NCBI GenBank assembly: GCA_019428905.1 | Contig: JAHYJN010000010.1 | Location: 1 to 64,000, forward strand | DNA from: Candidatus Brevefilum sp. | GTDB taxonomy: Bacteria > Chloroflexota > Anaerolineae > Anaerolineales > Anaerolineaceae | DNA: 64,000 nucleotides | Direction of reading: 5' to 3' | Part shown: positions 63,043 through 64,000 of the stretch, piece by piece | Layout: every line of letters starts with the position of its first letter | How positions within the stretch are numbered: position 1 is the first letter of the stretch | Notes under the pieces: generated by a model | Seen by the model: the letters and a program-made list of their open reading frames with translations, nothing else | Database searches by the model: none | Told to the model about the DNA's origin: nothing | Translations under genes and position numbers: made by a program

Positions 63043-63291
63043 TTAAAGTCCAAAATATTCAAGTTTTCCAATCAATTCTTGGTTTGAGGGTTCAACCAAA
63101 ATGCTCTCATCCGGAAAGATGATGGTTGGAACACTGCGACAACCACGGTTCGTCTCTTTCACAAAGGCTTCTGCCGCTTTATCTTGATCGATATTAATCC
63201 ACTCGTATGCTAGTTTTCGTTCATCCAGTATTCGTAAAGCGCGTTTTGTGTCTCCGCACCACTTTGTTCCATAGACCCGTATGGTTTTCAT
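63043..63291 (-). CDS. Glutaredoxin-like protein (mycoredoxin-type fold)
   Basis: 82 residues with a thioredoxin fold. The active-site region is VYGTKWCGDTKRALRIL, a single cysteine (CGDT) where dithiol forms have CPYC or CPDC. The cis-Pro loop is RSVPTIIFPDES and a second Cys lies just before it (NRGCRSVPT). The C-terminal VEPSNQELIGKLEYFGL fits the family. A monothiol role in disulfide reduction is likely. It has a GGAGAAGC ribosome site and faces the ECF operon convergently. Confidence 0.85.
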   Translation of the reverse strand: MKTIRVYGTKWCGDTKRALRILDERKLAYEWINIDQDKAAEAFVKETNRGCRSVPTIIFPDESILVEPSNQELIGKLEYFGL

Positions 63292-63435
63292 TGCTTCTCC
63301 TCAGTTGAGCTGGGTTTGATGTTATTTATGGACATCTTTCCCTTATTTATAATCAAATTTTACCAATCATTCTTCGAGATTGGATTATTTTGTCCAATGT
63401 CTGGGTAAAAAATGGCTGTCTCCGATGACGAATCA

Positions 63436-63461
63436 AAAACCACCCCAGACAGGGTGGTTTT
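63436..63461. terminator. Terminator downstream of the DUF4870 gene
   Basis: AAAACCACCC and GGGTGGTTTT form a perfect 10-bp stem with a 6-base loop. On the minus strand the right arm ends in a T-run (GGTTTTTGATT). Confidence 0.85.
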
Positions 63462-63481
63462 GTCCCCAGATTGATCTTAAG

Positions 63482-64000
63482 TCATGAGATTGGTTTTGGC
63501 TCAAGAATATCTCGCACCCAGTCGCCGATTTGCCAGTAGCGAAAATCCTCACCATTATTAACTTTGACACCCCCGATGACCCCGTAGATCAACGATGCAG
63601 GCATGGCTAGCAAGAACAAAAAGCCAGGCAGTAAGCACAGCAAGGGGATGATGAGAATGGCAAATGCAGAGCCAAGCCCGATGAAGAGGCCGCTTAGCAA
63701 CCCAGCGCCTACCCATGTGATGGATTGGAAGATGAACGATTGCATGGCATGGTATGCTACCAATCGTGAGCGGTCTTTATACACAAAATAGATGATGATC
63801 GCTGCGATCCCGCCAAAGAAACCGGTGACTAAATTCAACAGCACGCTGAGATGGGCCAGCATCGCCCAGGTACGCTCATCACTGGGTGAAAGTGGAACAG
63901 GGTTGGATAATGGAGGGCGATGTTCTTGAGGTATTTGTGAGGACTGAGCAAAGTCTCGGTCTTGCCTTTCCTCCGCGCTCTCTTTGGCTGCTGGCCCTTC
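63482..64000 (-). CDS. DUF4870-family membrane protein, 5' end outside window
   Basis: The track begins this gene at ATG 63862, but the frame is open without a stop for 46 more codons to the right edge. It reads charged, Pro-rich sequence that joins SDERTWAMLAHLSVLLNLVTGF, the typical DUF4870 start. The true start therefore probably lies beyond 64000. Three or four membrane segments follow (FFGGIAAIIIYFVYK, FIGLGSAFAILIIPLLCLLPGF). The family is Tic20-like, with unknown function. The C-terminus is YWQIGDWVRDILEPKPIS. Confidence 0.82.
   Translation of the reverse strand, partial: EGPAAKESAEERQDRDFAQSSQIPQEHRPPLSNPVPLSPSDERTWAMLAHLSVLLNLVTGFFGGIAAIIIYFVYKDRSRLVAYHAMQSFIFQSITWVGAGLLSGLFIGLGSAFAILIIPLLCLLPGFLFLLAMPASLIYGVIGGVKVNNGEDFRYWQIGDWVRDILEPKPIS

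Noticed and set aside
1-64000. CRISPR arrays, rRNA genes, prophage or IS transposases
   Set aside because: No regularly spaced direct repeats, rRNA-like sequence or transposase/integrase motifs were seen on either strand.

Overview
The window looks like chromosomal DNA from a member of the Chloroflexota, most likely an anaerobic or fermentative Anaerolineae. This is inferred from gene content. There is a serine hydroxymethyltransferase-aminomethyltransferase fusion, a Rex redox repressor, and a rhamnose operon with a DeoR-type regulator and an RbsABC-type transporter. There is also a Gram-positive-like order of kinase, rpe, rpmB, gls24, fakA, recG and coaD. No 16S rRNA gene or other decisive marker is present.

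Layout. 1-1.8 kb: the 5' part of a secreted surface protein on the minus strand, about 0.9 kb of gene-free DNA with short repeats, and tRNA-Pro(GGG). 2.0-13.6 kb: a plus-strand L-rhamnose uptake and catabolism locus. It runs DeoR regulator, sugar ABC transporter, fucose/arabinose isomerase-like protein, RhaB, RhaD, RhaA and a second class II aldolase. 13.7-19.2 kb: a compact five-gene minus-strand operon. It encodes a zinc-ribbon membrane protein, a membrane protein ending in a Cys-Ala repeat tail, a radical SAM/SPASM enzyme, a cysteine-free pseudo-radical-SAM paralogue and a methyltransferase. This is the strongest candidate for an undescribed system. 19.4-28.9 kb: rex, mreB with a membrane partner, a three-domain SRPBCC-PDZ-DinB protein, folC, lon, a coiled-coil protein and coaD. 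28.9-39.0 kb: recG, fakA, gls24, rpmB, rpe, then a signalling block of a Ser/Thr kinase, a membrane SH3 protein, a PP2C phosphatase and two response regulators. 39.1-49.8 kb: housekeeping genes (tatD, mnmA, an S9 peptidase, trmI, a CoA pyrophosphatase, rplY, nfeD and slipin). 50-64 kb: a GH57 lipoprotein, a TGS/uridine-kinase fusion, an aminotransferase, the GlyA-GcvT fusion, a lysophospholipase-like hydrolase, ComB, an ECF sigma operon with DegV, a glutaredoxin-like protein and a partial DUF4870 protein.

How the genes work together. The rhamnose genes form an import-to-aldol-cleavage route. The 13.7-19.2 kb operon reads as a dedicated maturation cassette acting on the cytoplasmic Cys-Ala tail of a membrane protein. 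The kinase and PP2C pair form a reversible Ser/Thr phosphorylation module beside two-component regulators. FakA (31.6 kb) and the DegV/FakB-like protein (61.9 kb) could be partners in fatty-acid phosphorylation.

A second notable feature is a family of four dispersed intergenic elements (34.7, 44.7, 54.9 and 60.3 kb). They share imperfect terminal inverted repeats close to GTAACTACTCA...TGAGTAGTTAC. Every call rests on reading the sequence and on family knowledge; no database search was possible.
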